Below, in pieces: positions 43,720 to 52,203 of a stretch of 64,000 nt of DNA (positions are counted from its first letter, which is position 1; the number at the start of each line of letters is the position of its first letter). Source of the DNA: Chloroflexota bacterium (GTDB lineage: Bacteria; Chloroflexota; Dormibacteria; Dormibacterales; Dormibacteraceae); the NCBI GenBank assembly GCA_005883575.1, contig VBFH01000022.1, forward strand, positions 159,769 to 223,768. The letters run 5' to 3'. A program made the position numbers and the translations under genes. The notes beneath the pieces were generated by a model. That model saw only the letters and a program-made list of their open reading frames with translations. It was not told the DNA's origin and did not search any database.

Positions 43720-44219
43720 TTGAACTTCTCCTTCAGCGCCCTCGCTACCGCTGGCGGGACGAGGTCCGAGACCCTGCCGCCGTAGCTGGCGATGTCCTTC
43801 AAGATACTTGAGGAGACGAAGATGTGCGCGAAGCTCGACATCAGAAACACGGTGTGGATGTCGGGTGCCAGCTTGCGGTTCATCAGGGCTTGCTGCAGCT
43901 CCGCGTCGAAGTCGGAATAGGCCCGCAGGCCCTTGACCAGCGTGCTCGCGCCTCGGGCGCGTGCGAACTCGACCGTCAGGCCCGTGAAGCTGGCGACTTC
44001 GGCCCGGTCGCGCCCATTCAGGGAGGCGCGGATCAGCTGCAGCCGCTCGTCGACGGTGAACAGCGGCTGCCGCTTGTCCGGATTGGCGGCGACGGCCACG
44101 ACCAGCTTGTCGAAGATGCCGAGCGCGCGGTCGACGACGTCGAGGTGGCCGTTGGTGAACGGGTCGAAGCTCCCCGGATAGACGGCGATCTTGGAGTTCG
44201 GGAGCTGGTTGCGTGACAT
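43716..44219 (-). CDS. coaD: Phosphopantetheine adenylyltransferase
   Basis: CoaD makes dephospho-CoA from phosphopantetheine and ATP. The nucleotidyltransferase motif YPGSFDPFTNGHLDVV is near the N-terminus, and the ISSS-type motif appears as VSSSILKDIASYGGRV. Length 167 is normal. It follows rsmD with no gap, the frequent rsmD-coaD pair, and its TAA overlaps the ATA of the SepIVA-like gene. Confidence 0.96.
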   Translation of the reverse strand: MSRNQLPNSKIAVYPGSFDPFTNGHLDVVDRALGIFDKLVVAVAANPDKRQPLFTVDERLQLIRASLNGRDRAEVASFTGLTVEFARARGASTLVKGLRAYSDFDAELQQALMNRKLAPDIHTVFLMSSFAHIFVSSSILKDIASYGGRVSDLVPPAVARALKEKFK

Positions 44220-44759
44220 TTAGGTGTGGAAGACGGTGACCATTGTGTCCCCGTAGCGCCGCTGGCGGTCCACCTGCATCCGAGACAGCGCTGGGAGCTC
44301 CTGCCGCCGCGAGTGCTCGGCGAGAACGGTGGTGGCTGCCACCTCGCGATCCAGCGCCCGCAGAGCGCGGTCGAGCACAACGTCTTCGTAGGGAGGGTCC
44401 AGAAAGATGAAGTCCGCGGACCCGACCTGATCGGGGGAAGCCTCGATCCACCGAACGACGTCGCCGCGGACGACATGTGATCGCTCCTTGAAGCCGAGGG
44501 CGTCCAAGTTCTGCCGCAGGATAGCAAGACCGCGCGGCTGCTGGTCCACGAACGTCACCTGCGCGGCGCCGCGCGACAGCGCCTCGATGCCGAGCGCTCC
44601 AGATCCCGCAAAAAGGTCGAGTACGTTGGCGCCCTCGATCCGCGGACCGACCATGTTGAAGATCGCCTGCTTGACCACGCCCTGCGTCGGCCGGATGTTC
44701 TTCGGCGCTTTCAACCGGCGGCCGCGCGCCTCTCCACCACTCACACGCAGCTTGCTCAT
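44220..44759 (-). CDS. rsmD: 16S rRNA (guanine966-N2)-methyltransferase RsmD
   Basis: RsmD methylates G966 of 16S rRNA using AdoMet. The opening GGEARGRRLKAPKNIRPTQGVVKQAIFNMV, the AdoMet loop VLDLFAGSGALGIEALSRGA and the N-methylase catalytic FLDPPYEDV are all present. Length 179 is normal. The ATG overlaps the selD stop, and the next gene coaD begins directly after the stop. Confidence 0.96.
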   Translation of the reverse strand: MSKLRVSGGEARGRRLKAPKNIRPTQGVVKQAIFNMVGPRIEGANVLDLFAGSGALGIEALSRGAAQVTFVDQQPRGLAILRQNLDALGFKERSHVVRGDVVRWIEASPDQVGSADFIFLDPPYEDVVLDRALRALDREVAATTVLAEHSRRQELPALSRMQVDRQRRYGDTMVTVFHT

Positions 44760-45760
44760 CTGCGGATCCGGATACGTCCGTCATCGCGCATGACTCCGAT
44801 CCTCACTCCTCGCTCGAACCGAGACGCGTTCGAGGGAGGGATCGCGACCAGGAGGCCGCCGCTGGTCTGCGCGTCGCAGAGCATCATCTGGTCCGTCTCG
44901 CCGAGGCCACCCCACTCGACCTGGTCACGAAACGCGCCGTGGTTGCGGCGGCTACCGTCAGGGAAAAGGTCGCGCTCCGCCAGCTCGCCCGCGCCGTTCA
45001 TGAATGGCACCGAGTCGAAGTCGACATCGGCGCCGCCACGCAGGTTGGCAAGGTGTCCGATCAAGCCGTACCCGGTGATGTCCGTAGCCGCGGTCGCCCC
45101 GGCGACCACCATCGCCTCAGACGCTTCGCGGTTGAGCATGGTCATGATCGCGATCGCCTCTCGCTCCAGGTCGGGTGGACACACGCCGCGCTTGATCGCA
45201 GTCGCGACGAGCCCCGAGCCTAACGGCTTGGTCAGGTACAGAATGTCGCCCGCATGGGCGCCGTCGTGACCGATCGCCCTGTCGGGATGCACCTCACCCA
45301 CGACCGCGTAGCCGAACTTGGGCTCAGCGTCGTCGACGGAATGACCGCCGACCACTGCGACGCCGGCCTCTCCCAGCTTGGCCGCACCGCCCGACACGAT
45401 CTTCTCGAGCAGACCGGTGCCGAGCTTGCCGCGCGGAAAGGCGGTGATGCCCAGCGCAAAGAGCGGGCGCGCTCCGACGGCGTAGATGTCGCTCAGCGCG
45501 TTGGCCCCGGCGATGGCGCCGAACTCGTAAGGGTCGTCGACGATCGGAGTGAAGAAGTCGACCGTCGCCACCATCGCCCGGTCGGGCGTGAGTCGATAGA
45601 CCGCCGCGTCGTCGCGGGCGGCGGCGCCGTGCAGCACGTTGGGATCGACGATCGGGGGCAGCGCCCCCAGTACCTGCCCTAGCTCCACCGGGCTGAGCTT
45701 GCAGGCTCAACCGGCCCCGTGGCTGTACTCCGTCAACCGCAGTGGGGAAACTTGTTCCAT
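44756..45760 (-). CDS. selD: Selenide, water dikinase SelD, itself a selenoprotein
   Basis: SelD makes monoselenophosphate from selenide and ATP for selenocysteine and selenouridine synthesis. The true gene starts at ATG 45758-45760 (MEQVSPLRLTEYSHGAG) and reads through TGA at 45707-45709 into ACKLSPVELGQVLG. This places selenocysteine at residue 18 in the family's catalytic G-x-G-[C/U]-x-C-K motif, with Lys21 intact. After that come GGHSVDD, the TKPLGSG segment and CDAQTSGGLL, all typical. Total about 334 residues. A start at GTG 45688 would remove the active site and is wrong. The gene begins the rsmD-coaD unit. Confidence 0.94.
45656..45709 (-). promoter_or_regulatory. Selenocysteine UGA codon and candidate bacterial SECIS hairpin in selD
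   Basis: The UGA is at 45707-45709. A stem GGGCAG (45674-45679) / CTGCCC (45656-45661) encloses a 12-base loop that begins with G, about 34 bases after the UGA. Known bacterial SECIS elements have a G in the first two loop positions and a loop 16-37 bases from the UGA, so it fits. A smaller AGCTC/GAGCT hairpin lies closer to the UGA as an alternative. Confidence 0.6.
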
Positions 45761-45801
45761 CAGTGTGCTAAGTATCGGCTGTGCTTGAGACATACCCCTC
45801 C

Positions 45802-45818
45802 CGGCGGCATGGCCGCCG
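45802..45818. promoter_or_regulatory. Perfect G+C palindrome between selD and the LigB-like gene
   Basis: CGGCGGC-ATG-GCCGCCG, a 7-base inverted repeat around a 3-base centre, lies in the 88-base divergent gap. It could be a regulator's operator or a leader hairpin for the plus-strand gene. No known regulator's site is matched. Confidence 0.35.
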
Positions 45819-45848
45819 ATCTCCACACACGGTGGGGAGGTGAATTAG

Positions 45849-46697
45849 TTGCCTCTGGTTTTTGCCGCCATCGCTCCGCACGGCGGGATCGCAATCGCCG
45901 AGGCGTGCTCGGTAGATGAGCGCGACGTGGCGATCAAGACTCGCGCGGGCATGGAGGAGCTAGGCCGGCTCTTCGAGGGTGCGAAACCAGACGTTGCGGT
46001 CGTCGCCACGCCGCACAACGTCCACATTTGCAACGCCCTGGGCGTGGTCGTCGCGAATCGGGTAGCCGGGCGGCTCAACGGCGTCACGCCACCGATCCAG
46101 CTCGACCTCGCGTCGGACACGCAACTGGCGTGGCGGGTGCTCGAGTCTCTCGGCGCGGCCGGCCTCAGCGCGGTCGGCGTGAGCTTCGGGTCGAACGACC
46201 TCGCGACTGCCGTCGCGCCGATGGATTGGGGAGCGTTGATTCCGCTCTGGTTCATGGGTGGTAGGGGCATCCCGCCGGTGCAAGTCGTCGTGGTCACGCC
46301 CTCGCGCGACCTTCCGGGGAGCGACCATCTCACGGCGGGTGCGGCGATCGCTGCGGCCGCGGTCGTGTCGGAGCGCCGGGTCGCTTTCATCGCCAGCGCC
46401 GACCACGGACACGCGCATCGGGAGTCGGGACCGTACGGCTATCACCCGGCCGCGACGGAATACGACGCCCTCGTGTCGGAGCTCGTGGGCTCGGACCGGC
46501 TGGACCGCCTACTCGAGATTCCGCGCGAGCTTGTGGAGAAGGCGAAAGCAGACAGCTGGTGGCAGATGCTGATGCTGCAGGGCGCCACGCGCGAGGCCGG
46601 GCGCGTGCAGCGCGCCCAATGGAAGGGGACGTTGATCTCGTACGAGGCGCCGACTTATTTCGGGATGTTGACGGCGGCCTATGCTCCGGCTAGCTGA
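45849..46697 (+). CDS. LigB-like class III extradiol dioxygenase-fold protein
   Basis: This 282-residue protein opens PLVFAAIAPHGGIAIAEA and later has ATPHNVHI, FGSNDLATAV and the conserved SADHGHAH segment. That matches the LigB/MhpB-like superfamily of Fe(II) ring-opening dioxygenases, where the His residues bind iron and a later His is the catalytic base. TTG start with a strong GGAGGTGA ribosome-binding site. No aromatic-degradation genes are nearby, so the substrate is open. It diverges from selD and overlaps the recG end by eight bases. Confidence 0.78.
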   Translation: MPLVFAAIAPHGGIAIAEACSVDERDVAIKTRAGMEELGRLFEGAKPDVAVVATPHNVHICNALGVVVANRVAGRLNGVTPPIQLDLASDTQLAWRVLESLGAAGLSAVGVSFGSNDLATAVAPMDWGALIPLWFMGGRGIPPVQVVVVTPSRDLPGSDHLTAGAAIAAAAVVSERRVAFIASADHGHAHRESGPYGYHPAATEYDALVSELVGSDRLDRLLEIPRELVEKAKADSWWQMLMLQGATREAGRVQRAQWKGTLISYEAPTYFGMLTAAYAPAS

Positions 46698-48768
46698 TCG
46701 AGGTCAGCTCCAGCCGGCGCGCGATCGCCGCCTTGAGCACCGCGTGATTCGCAAAACTCGGGTCTGACTCCAAGATTCGCTCCGCCTCCTGCCGCACCTC
46801 GCTGAGCAACTCGGGCTGCTCGAGCGCCTCCATGGCGACGTCGGAGATCCCGTGCTGGCGCGGACCCATGAGCTCGCCCATGCCGCGGATCCGCATGTCT
46901 TCACTCGCCAGCTCAAAGCCGTTCTGGATCCTCGCTACCAGGGCGAGTCGCTCGCGCGCCGCGTCAGATGGATCGTCGCTCAGCAACAGGCAGTAGCTCT
47001 GGGCCGCGCCGCGGCCGACGCGGCCGCGGAACTGGTGCAGCTGGGCGAGGCCGAAACGCTCCGCTCCCTCGATCATCATCACGCTTGCGTTCGGCACGTC
47101 GACCCCCACCTCGACGACCGCCGTGGCCACCAGCACCTGGATCTCGCCCGCGACAAAGCGACGCATGACTTCTTCCTTCTCTTTGAGCTTGCCGTGGATC
47201 AGATCGAGCTTGAGATCGGTGAAGACTTCCTGCCGCAGACGCTCCGTTTCGGCGGTTGCCGATCGAACGGCGAGCGTTTCGGATTTCTCGATGAGTGGGC
47301 AGATGACAAACGCCTGACGGCCTGCGGCGACCTCTCTGCGCACCAGGTCATAAGCGCGGTCCCGATGGTCGGGATCGACGACTTCGGTGGCCACCGACTT
47401 CCTTCCCGGTGGCATCTGGTCGATCACCGAGACTGCCATCTCGCCATAGACCGCGAGGGCCAGCGTGCGCGGGATCGGCGTCGCGGTCATGGCCAGGAAA
47501 TGCGGTCTGCCTCGACCCTTGGCGCGCAGCAGCTCACGCTGACGCGTCCCGAACCGATGCTGCTCGTCGACCACCGCAAGCCCCAGGTTTGCAAGCTCCA
47601 CGTCGTCCTCGATGAGGGCGTGGGTGCCGACGACGAGGGCACAGTGAGCCGACGCCGCCGACATCCGGACTCGGCGACGTTCCGGCGCGCTCTGGCTGCT
47701 CACAAGCAGCTCGACGGTCAGATCCGGGAAGCTATGCTCGAGGTACGCACGGAACCTCCGCAGGTGCTGGCGGGCGAGGATCTCGGTCGGCGCCATCACG
47801 ACCGCCTGCATCCCCGACGCGTGGGCCATGGCGACGCATGCCGCCGCGACGGCGGTCTTGCCCGAACCGACATCACCGTTCAGCAGACGGTTCATCGGCA
47901 CCGCTTTCTGCATGTCCCGGAATGCGTCTCGAGTCGCCTTGCGCTGGGCCTCGGTCAGCTCAAAACCAAGGCCGGCCTTGAAGGCGTCGCCGACGTCCTG
48001 CCTGTACGGGATCGGCGTCGCGGGCTCGGCGGCGATGTTCGCCCGCATGATGGCGAACGCCGCCTGCAGCTCGAACAGCTCGGCAAACGCCATGCGCCGG
48101 CGCGCCTCGTCAAAATCCCGGTCCGTCTCAGGCTTGTGTCCACGGCGTACCGCGTCGGCGACATCGATCAGGTGATGACGTTCGCGGACGTCCTCGGGAA
48201 TGATGTCTTCGAGCTGCTCCGCCAGCGGAAGCGCGGACTCGACCCAGCGCGCGACCCTGCGCGAGCTGAGCCCCTCGACGAGGTGGTATTTCGGCATCAT
48301 TCCGCCGATGCGTGTGGGTTGGACCGCTTCGTTGCCGTCGAGTCGCTCGTAGTGAGGGTTCTGCATCTCGAACATGCCCCCGTAGGTGCTTTTGGGCACT
48401 CCGGCGACGGCGACGCGATCGCCGCGCGCGAGACGCTTGACCACCCACGGGTTGTTGAACCAGGCGACCCTGAGGCCCGCTCCGTCGTCATCTCGGATCA
48501 TCGCCTCGGTCAGCCTGAGCTTTTTGTACTTGGTGACCTTGACGTGGATCGAGGCGACGGTCCCGACCACGGTCGCCTGCATGCCTGGAGTGAGGTTTGC
48601 AACCGTGACCGGATCTCCATACGTCTCCCAGCCGAACGGCAGAGTCAGCAGCAGATCACGAATCGTCTTAACGCCGACCTTCGCCAGCAGTTTTGAGTAC
48701 TTGGAGCCGATCTCAGGCAGCTGGTCAACGGGAGCATCGAGCCCGCGCGGCAGAACCACGATCGCCAT
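46690..48768 (-). CDS. recG: ATP-dependent DNA helicase RecG
   Basis: RecG remodels stalled replication forks and Holliday junctions. The N-terminal wedge/OB domain (about 60-150) is followed by a superfamily 2 motor with GDVGSGKTAVA, DEQHRFG, MTATPIPRTL and the C-terminal QFRGRVGRG. The RecG C-terminal TRG-like segment (FELASEDMRIRGMGELMGPRQHG) is present. Length 692 is normal. It diverges from a membrane protein gene across 25 bases. Confidence 0.96.
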   Translation of the reverse strand: MAIVVLPRGLDAPVDQLPEIGSKYSKLLAKVGVKTIRDLLLTLPFGWETYGDPVTVANLTPGMQATVVGTVASIHVKVTKYKKLRLTEAMIRDDDGAGLRVAWFNNPWVVKRLARGDRVAVAGVPKSTYGGMFEMQNPHYERLDGNEAVQPTRIGGMMPKYHLVEGLSSRRVARWVESALPLAEQLEDIIPEDVRERHHLIDVADAVRRGHKPETDRDFDEARRRMAFAELFELQAAFAIMRANIAAEPATPIPYRQDVGDAFKAGLGFELTEAQRKATRDAFRDMQKAVPMNRLLNGDVGSGKTAVAAACVAMAHASGMQAVVMAPTEILARQHLRRFRAYLEHSFPDLTVELLVSSQSAPERRRVRMSAASAHCALVVGTHALIEDDVELANLGLAVVDEQHRFGTRQRELLRAKGRGRPHFLAMTATPIPRTLALAVYGEMAVSVIDQMPPGRKSVATEVVDPDHRDRAYDLVRREVAAGRQAFVICPLIEKSETLAVRSATAETERLRQEVFTDLKLDLIHGKLKEKEEVMRRFVAGEIQVLVATAVVEVGVDVPNASVMMIEGAERFGLAQLHQFRGRVGRGAAQSYCLLLSDDPSDAARERLALVARIQNGFELASEDMRIRGMGELMGPRQHGISDVAMEALEQPELLSEVRQEAERILESDPSFANHAVLKAAIARRLELTSIS

Positions 48769-48793
48769 CTACGGTATTTTCCGAAACGGAGCC

Positions 48794-49636
48794 ATGTTGC
48801 TGCGGAAGCGAATCGAGTTGGTCGTCATCGGGGTGTTGATCATCGGAATGATCGGCTACGCCGTAAGCAGCACTCTGTACTCGGCGTTTCGAGTCAACTC
48901 CGCCGAGCAGACCCTTAACACCGTCGTCTCACACCAGAACAGCCTCAATGTGACGTTCGGCGCCATCAACTCGCAGCTCGTCGCATTGAACAGCAGCGCG
49001 GCGTTTGATTCCGCGCAGGCTCTCACGCTGGTCGACAAATCGATCGCCAACTCGCAGCTTGCGATGAACACGATCAACCGGGATGACGCGTCGCTGCGCA
49101 CCGCCGCGAACAACCTGAACGCGCTGCCATGGCTCACGCTTCTCGGCCGCGGCAGCCTGGACGGCGTGGCGACGAGGATCGCGCACGCGCGCAAAGCCCT
49201 CGCAGCGGCGAGGGCGATCGCCTCGGACGAGATGCTTGACGGTCGCTTCTGGAGCGTGCTCTACGGCGGACTCGCGGACTTCACGACTTTGAACACGCAG
49301 AGCTCGGCCGGTGACGTCGCGGGAGCGCGCTCGACGCTCGTGAAGATGAAGGCAGAGATCGACCAGGCCGCGCAGCTTTCGGGTGCGCCCGGGCTGCCGG
49401 CCGACCTCCATGACCTGATGGCGGACATACAGACCTTCGTCGGGGACTACGGGAACAAGCTTGATGCGCAAGCGGCAGGTGACGACGTGGCTGAATCCAC
49501 TGCCGAGACGAATGTCGACACCGACGTGACCGAGATTGGCAAGTACGACATCGACAAGATCGGGGGCGAGATCGACTCTTTCTACAAGCCCATGATCGAC
49601 CGCTTCAACTCGGAGATCGCCGCCGCGACTGCTTGA
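48794..49636 (+). CDS. Membrane-anchored extracytoplasmic protein of unknown function
   Basis: This 280-residue protein has one N-terminal membrane helix (RIELVVIGVLIIGMIGYAVSS) after a short basic start, then about 250 mostly helical residues rich in A, S, D and N. These include two similar Asn/Asp-rich stretches and a DVDTDVTEIG segment. I recognise no family. The layout resembles membrane-tethered four-helix or coiled-coil sensor-like proteins, but that is only shape. The ATG at 48794 follows an AT patch (TATTTT) by 13 bases. The end overlaps the convergent small membrane gene by 32 bases. Confidence 0.75.
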   Translation: MLLRKRIELVVIGVLIIGMIGYAVSSTLYSAFRVNSAEQTLNTVVSHQNSLNVTFGAINSQLVALNSSAAFDSAQALTLVDKSIANSQLAMNTINRDDASLRTAANNLNALPWLTLLGRGSLDGVATRIAHARKALAAARAIASDEMLDGRFWSVLYGGLADFTTLNTQSSAGDVAGARSTLVKMKAEIDQAAQLSGAPGLPADLHDLMADIQTFVGDYGNKLDAQAAGDDVAESTAETNVDTDVTEIGKYDIDKIGGEIDSFYKPMIDRFNSEIAAATA

Positions 49637-49826
49637 GCCCCTCCGCATACGCAAACCAGACGAGCTGGCCCGCCAGGAGGACGACCAGGATGACAAGAGC
49701 CGGCAGCCCAAACCTGGAGACGGCAAACCAACCCGCCGCGAGGATCAACACGACGACGATGCTCTGCAACCAGTCTCCGACGAAGAGTCCGATGATCTGG
49801 CGGGCCGCCGCGCTGAGAAACCTCAC
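49605..49826 (-). CDS. Small two-helix membrane protein
   Basis: This 73-residue protein starts at GTG 49824-49826, overlapping the stop of the upstream membrane gene (GTGA). It has two hydrophobic helices (DWLQSIVVVLILAAGWFAV and ALVILVVLLAGQLVWFAYA) and a basic tail. No family is recognised. The tight coupling suggests it acts with the COG4280-like protein. The open frame reaches further upstream, but that part is not conserved. Confidence 0.7.
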   Translation of the reverse strand: MRFLSAAARQIIGLFVGDWLQSIVVVLILAAGWFAVSRFGLPALVILVVLLAGQLVWFAYAEGLKQSRRRSPS

Positions 49827-50545
49827 GCGACCTGGGGCCGCCTGATCAGCGTCATCGCCATTCGCGACGCAACCAGGTAGACGGCGGCGAGGCCCAGGAT
49901 GGAGACGAAGTCGAGCGGCCACCGTGCGCCCATGCCCTCCGCGGCCCAGAAGGTGCCCAGGCTAGTGAGGATGACCCCGACCCCGTACTTAAGCGTGTTC
50001 TCCGGCACGCGTGACAGCGGCCTGCGCACGACCACGCCGACGGCTGCGATGACGATCGCGGCGACCAAGCCCCCGGCGACTGCGGCCGGAAACCCATGAC
50101 CGGTCCCGCCGACGGCGATCACGATGAACACGACCTCCAGGCCCTCGAGAAAAACGCCCTTGAGGGCAAGGACGAACCCAACCCAGTCGCGGGTCGTCAC
50201 CGCCGATTCCAACTGGGCCACAGCCTGCTCGTAAGCGTGCTGCTCGTCGTGCATCGCCACCACTCCCGCCGAACGGAGAACCGCCTTGTGCAGCCAGCGC
50301 AGCCCAAAAAGCAGGAGCAGCGTGCCGACGACGAGCTTCAGCGCCGATTCCGGCACGGTGGTGACGATCAGCTGGCCAAACGCGACCACGAGCACGCCGA
50401 GGGCGACTACCGCTGCGGCGGCGCCCAGCAGCGGAGCGCGCCACCCGCGTGTCAGGCCGACGGCGAGCACGATCGTGAGCGCCTCAGTCGACTCGACCGC
50501 TGACCCGAGGAACGCGGCGCCGAAGATGAAGAGCTGCTGACCCAT
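49823..50545 (-). CDS. COG4280-like multi-pass membrane protein with duplicated E-x-x-E helices
   Basis: This 240-residue protein has about seven membrane helices. Two helices share a pattern, GSAVESTEALTIVLAVG (residues ~14-30) and GVFLEGLEVVFIVIAVG (~130-146), each with a Glu pair within the membrane. This recalls Glu pairs in metal transporters such as FTR1 (R-E-G-L-E) and GDT1, but the exact family is uncertain. A cation-transport role is inference. A His-containing loop (AMHDEQHAYEQ) lies between the repeats. It diverges from the DUF2236 gene. Confidence 0.7.
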   Translation of the reverse strand: MGQQLFIFGAAFLGSAVESTEALTIVLAVGLTRGWRAPLLGAAAAVVALGVLVVAFGQLIVTTVPESALKLVVGTLLLLFGLRWLHKAVLRSAGVVAMHDEQHAYEQAVAQLESAVTTRDWVGFVLALKGVFLEGLEVVFIVIAVGGTGHGFPAAVAGGLVAAIVIAAVGVVVRRPLSRVPENTLKYGVGVILTSLGTFWAAEGMGARWPLDFVSILGLAAVYLVASRMAMTLIRRPQVA

Positions 50546-50570
50546 GGTCGTTCGTGAGATTAGGGGTTTA

Positions 50571-51374
50571 ATGGGATCGATGCGCCCCGGTCTTTACGCC
50601 GACGACTCAATCACCCGCCGCATCAACCGGGAGAACGTCCTGCTGCTCGGTGGTGGGCGCGCGCTGCTCATGCAGCTCGCGCATCCCAAGGTGGCAGCGG
50701 GAGTCGACGATCACTCCGACTTTCGGCGCCGGCCGATGTACCGATTGCGACGGACCATCCGGCTTACGATGGCCATCATTTTCGGCGACCGCGAAACCGC
50801 ACTCGCCGCGGCGCGCGCCGTCAACCATGCGCACGGCCACGTGCGCGGCGCGGACTATCGCGCGCTCGACCCCGAGCTGCTCCAGTGGGTGCACGCGACC
50901 CTCGTCGATTCCGCGCTCGTGACCTACGAGACGTTCGTCATGGCACTCTCGGCCGGCGAGCGGGAGGACTTCTTCCAGGAATCGAAGCTCCTGGGCGAGA
51001 TGCTTGGCATCCCGAAGGATCGTTTCCCGGAAAGCATTCAGGGGTTCGACGACTACGTGGCGACGATGATCTCCGACGGTCCTATCCGGGTGGAGGCGCT
51101 GGCGCTGGAGCTGGGCAGGCTCGTGACGCGGCCGCGGCTGCGCCTGCTTCCGGGCCCGGTGATGATCCCGTTCGAGATCGTCACCGCAGGCTTGCTGCCC
51201 CCGGCGCTGAGGGAGCAGTACCGGCTCGCATGGGACAGCCGCCAGGAACGCCTCTTCCGGCTCATGGTGATCGCGATACCGCGTTTGATCGCGGTCACCC
51301 CCCCGGTGCTTCGAGTCTGGCCGCTGCCCGGCCACAACGTGAGCCTCGCGCCGAGCCTGACCCTTACTTCTTGA
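50571..51374 (+). CDS. DUF2236 / MpaB-LtxA-family oxygenase-like protein
   Basis: This helical protein belongs to the DUF2236 group that includes latex oxygenase and MpaB-like proteins. The pattern ALLMQLAHPKVAAGV, VNHAHGHVRG and LLQWVHATLVDSALVTYE supplies the conserved His residues that bind haem b in characterised members. Start ATG 50571 or 50580; an upstream ATG at 50544 would overlap the divergent gene's own start codon and is unlikely. About 265 residues. The stop overlaps the convergent DegV gene by 11 bases. The substrate is unknown. Confidence 0.82.
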   Translation: MGSMRPGLYADDSITRRINRENVLLLGGGRALLMQLAHPKVAAGVDDHSDFRRRPMYRLRRTIRLTMAIIFGDRETALAAARAVNHAHGHVRGADYRALDPELLQWVHATLVDSALVTYETFVMALSAGEREDFFQESKLLGEMLGIPKDRFPESIQGFDDYVATMISDGPIRVEALALELGRLVTRPRLRLLPGPVMIPFEIVTAGLLPPALREQYRLAWDSRQERLFRLMVIAIPRLIAVTPPVLRVWPLPGHNVSLAPSLTLTS

Positions 51375-52191
51375 GGTACACGAGCCCGAGCGCTTTCGGG
51401 CCGGTGTGCGTGCCGAGCACGCAGCCGATCTGGCCGACCGGAATCTCCATGTCGGGCAGCTCTCGGCGCAGCTCGCGTGCGATCTGCTCGGCATCGCCCG
51501 GAGCCTGCGCATGCATCACCGCGAGGGTCTCGACGGGCATCTCGGTGCGGAAGAACTCGATCATGCGCGGGATCGCGCGCGAGCGCGTCCGCACGCGGTC
51601 GACGGATTTGATCTCGCGGTCGGCGACCAGGAGCAGCGGCTTCAGGTCGAGCATCGTGCCGATCATCGCCTGCGCCCGGCTGAGACGACCCCCCATCTCG
51701 ACGTAGCGCAGCGTGTCTAGCAACGCCAGCACCCGGGACCTGGGCACTCGACGCTGCACAGCTTCGGTCGCCTCGGCCAGGCTCGCCGTTTGGGCGGCGA
51801 TCCGGCATAGGAACGCGATCGGCATGGAGACCGTCTGGCTGTCGATAACGTTGACCGGGAATCCATCCACAGAGGAAGCGCCGACACGCGCTGCCTCGGC
51901 CGTGGCCGAGAGCTGCTCACCGATGTGGATCGAGATGCAGCCGTCGTGGTCCTGCGCGAGACGCGTGTAAACGTCGGCAAACTCGCCCGGGGAAGGTGCC
52001 GAGGTGGTGGGCAGAGAGGATGAAGCGGCCAGGCGGGCGAAGAACTGCTCGTCTGTCATGTCGACCCGATCGCGAAACGTCTCCTTCCCGAACAGGACCT
52101 TCAGGGGCACGACCTCGATCGCGTAGCGGTCTCGCCACGCGTCGGGCAGGTCGGCGGTCGAGTCGGTGACGACCGCGAAGCTCCGGCTCAT
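51364..52191 (-). CDS. DegV/FakB-family fatty acid-binding protein
   Basis: DegV proteins hold a fatty acid for phosphorylation by FakA. The 275-residue chain has VVTDSTADLPD at the start, TTSAPSPGEF, the conserved IDSQTVSM and LRYVEMGGRLSRAQA, and a C-terminal THTGPKALGLVYLKK. Length is normal. It lies 12 bases behind the FakA-like DAK2 gene, so together they can form a complete fatty acid kinase. Confidence 0.92.
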   Translation of the reverse strand: MSRSFAVVTDSTADLPDAWRDRYAIEVVPLKVLFGKETFRDRVDMTDEQFFARLAASSSLPTTSAPSPGEFADVYTRLAQDHDGCISIHIGEQLSATAEAARVGASSVDGFPVNVIDSQTVSMPIAFLCRIAAQTASLAEATEAVQRRVPRSRVLALLDTLRYVEMGGRLSRAQAMIGTMLDLKPLLLVADREIKSVDRVRTRSRAIPRMIEFFRTEMPVETLAVMHAQAPGDAEQIARELRRELPDMEIPVGQIGCVLGTHTGPKALGLVYLKK

Positions 52192-52203
52192 TCCGAAAAG
52201 GGG

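Noticed and set aside
43234..44784. A 516-codon frame covering coaD and rsmD on the same strand
   Set aside because: Only its last 161 codons resemble a protein family (SepIVA-like). The upstream part is the shifted frame of coaD and rsmD.
45760..45848. Possible tRNA-Sec or other RNA gene beside selD
   Set aside because: The gap is only 88 bases and shows a G+C palindrome but no cloverleaf, no TCA anticodon arm and no CCA-side match.
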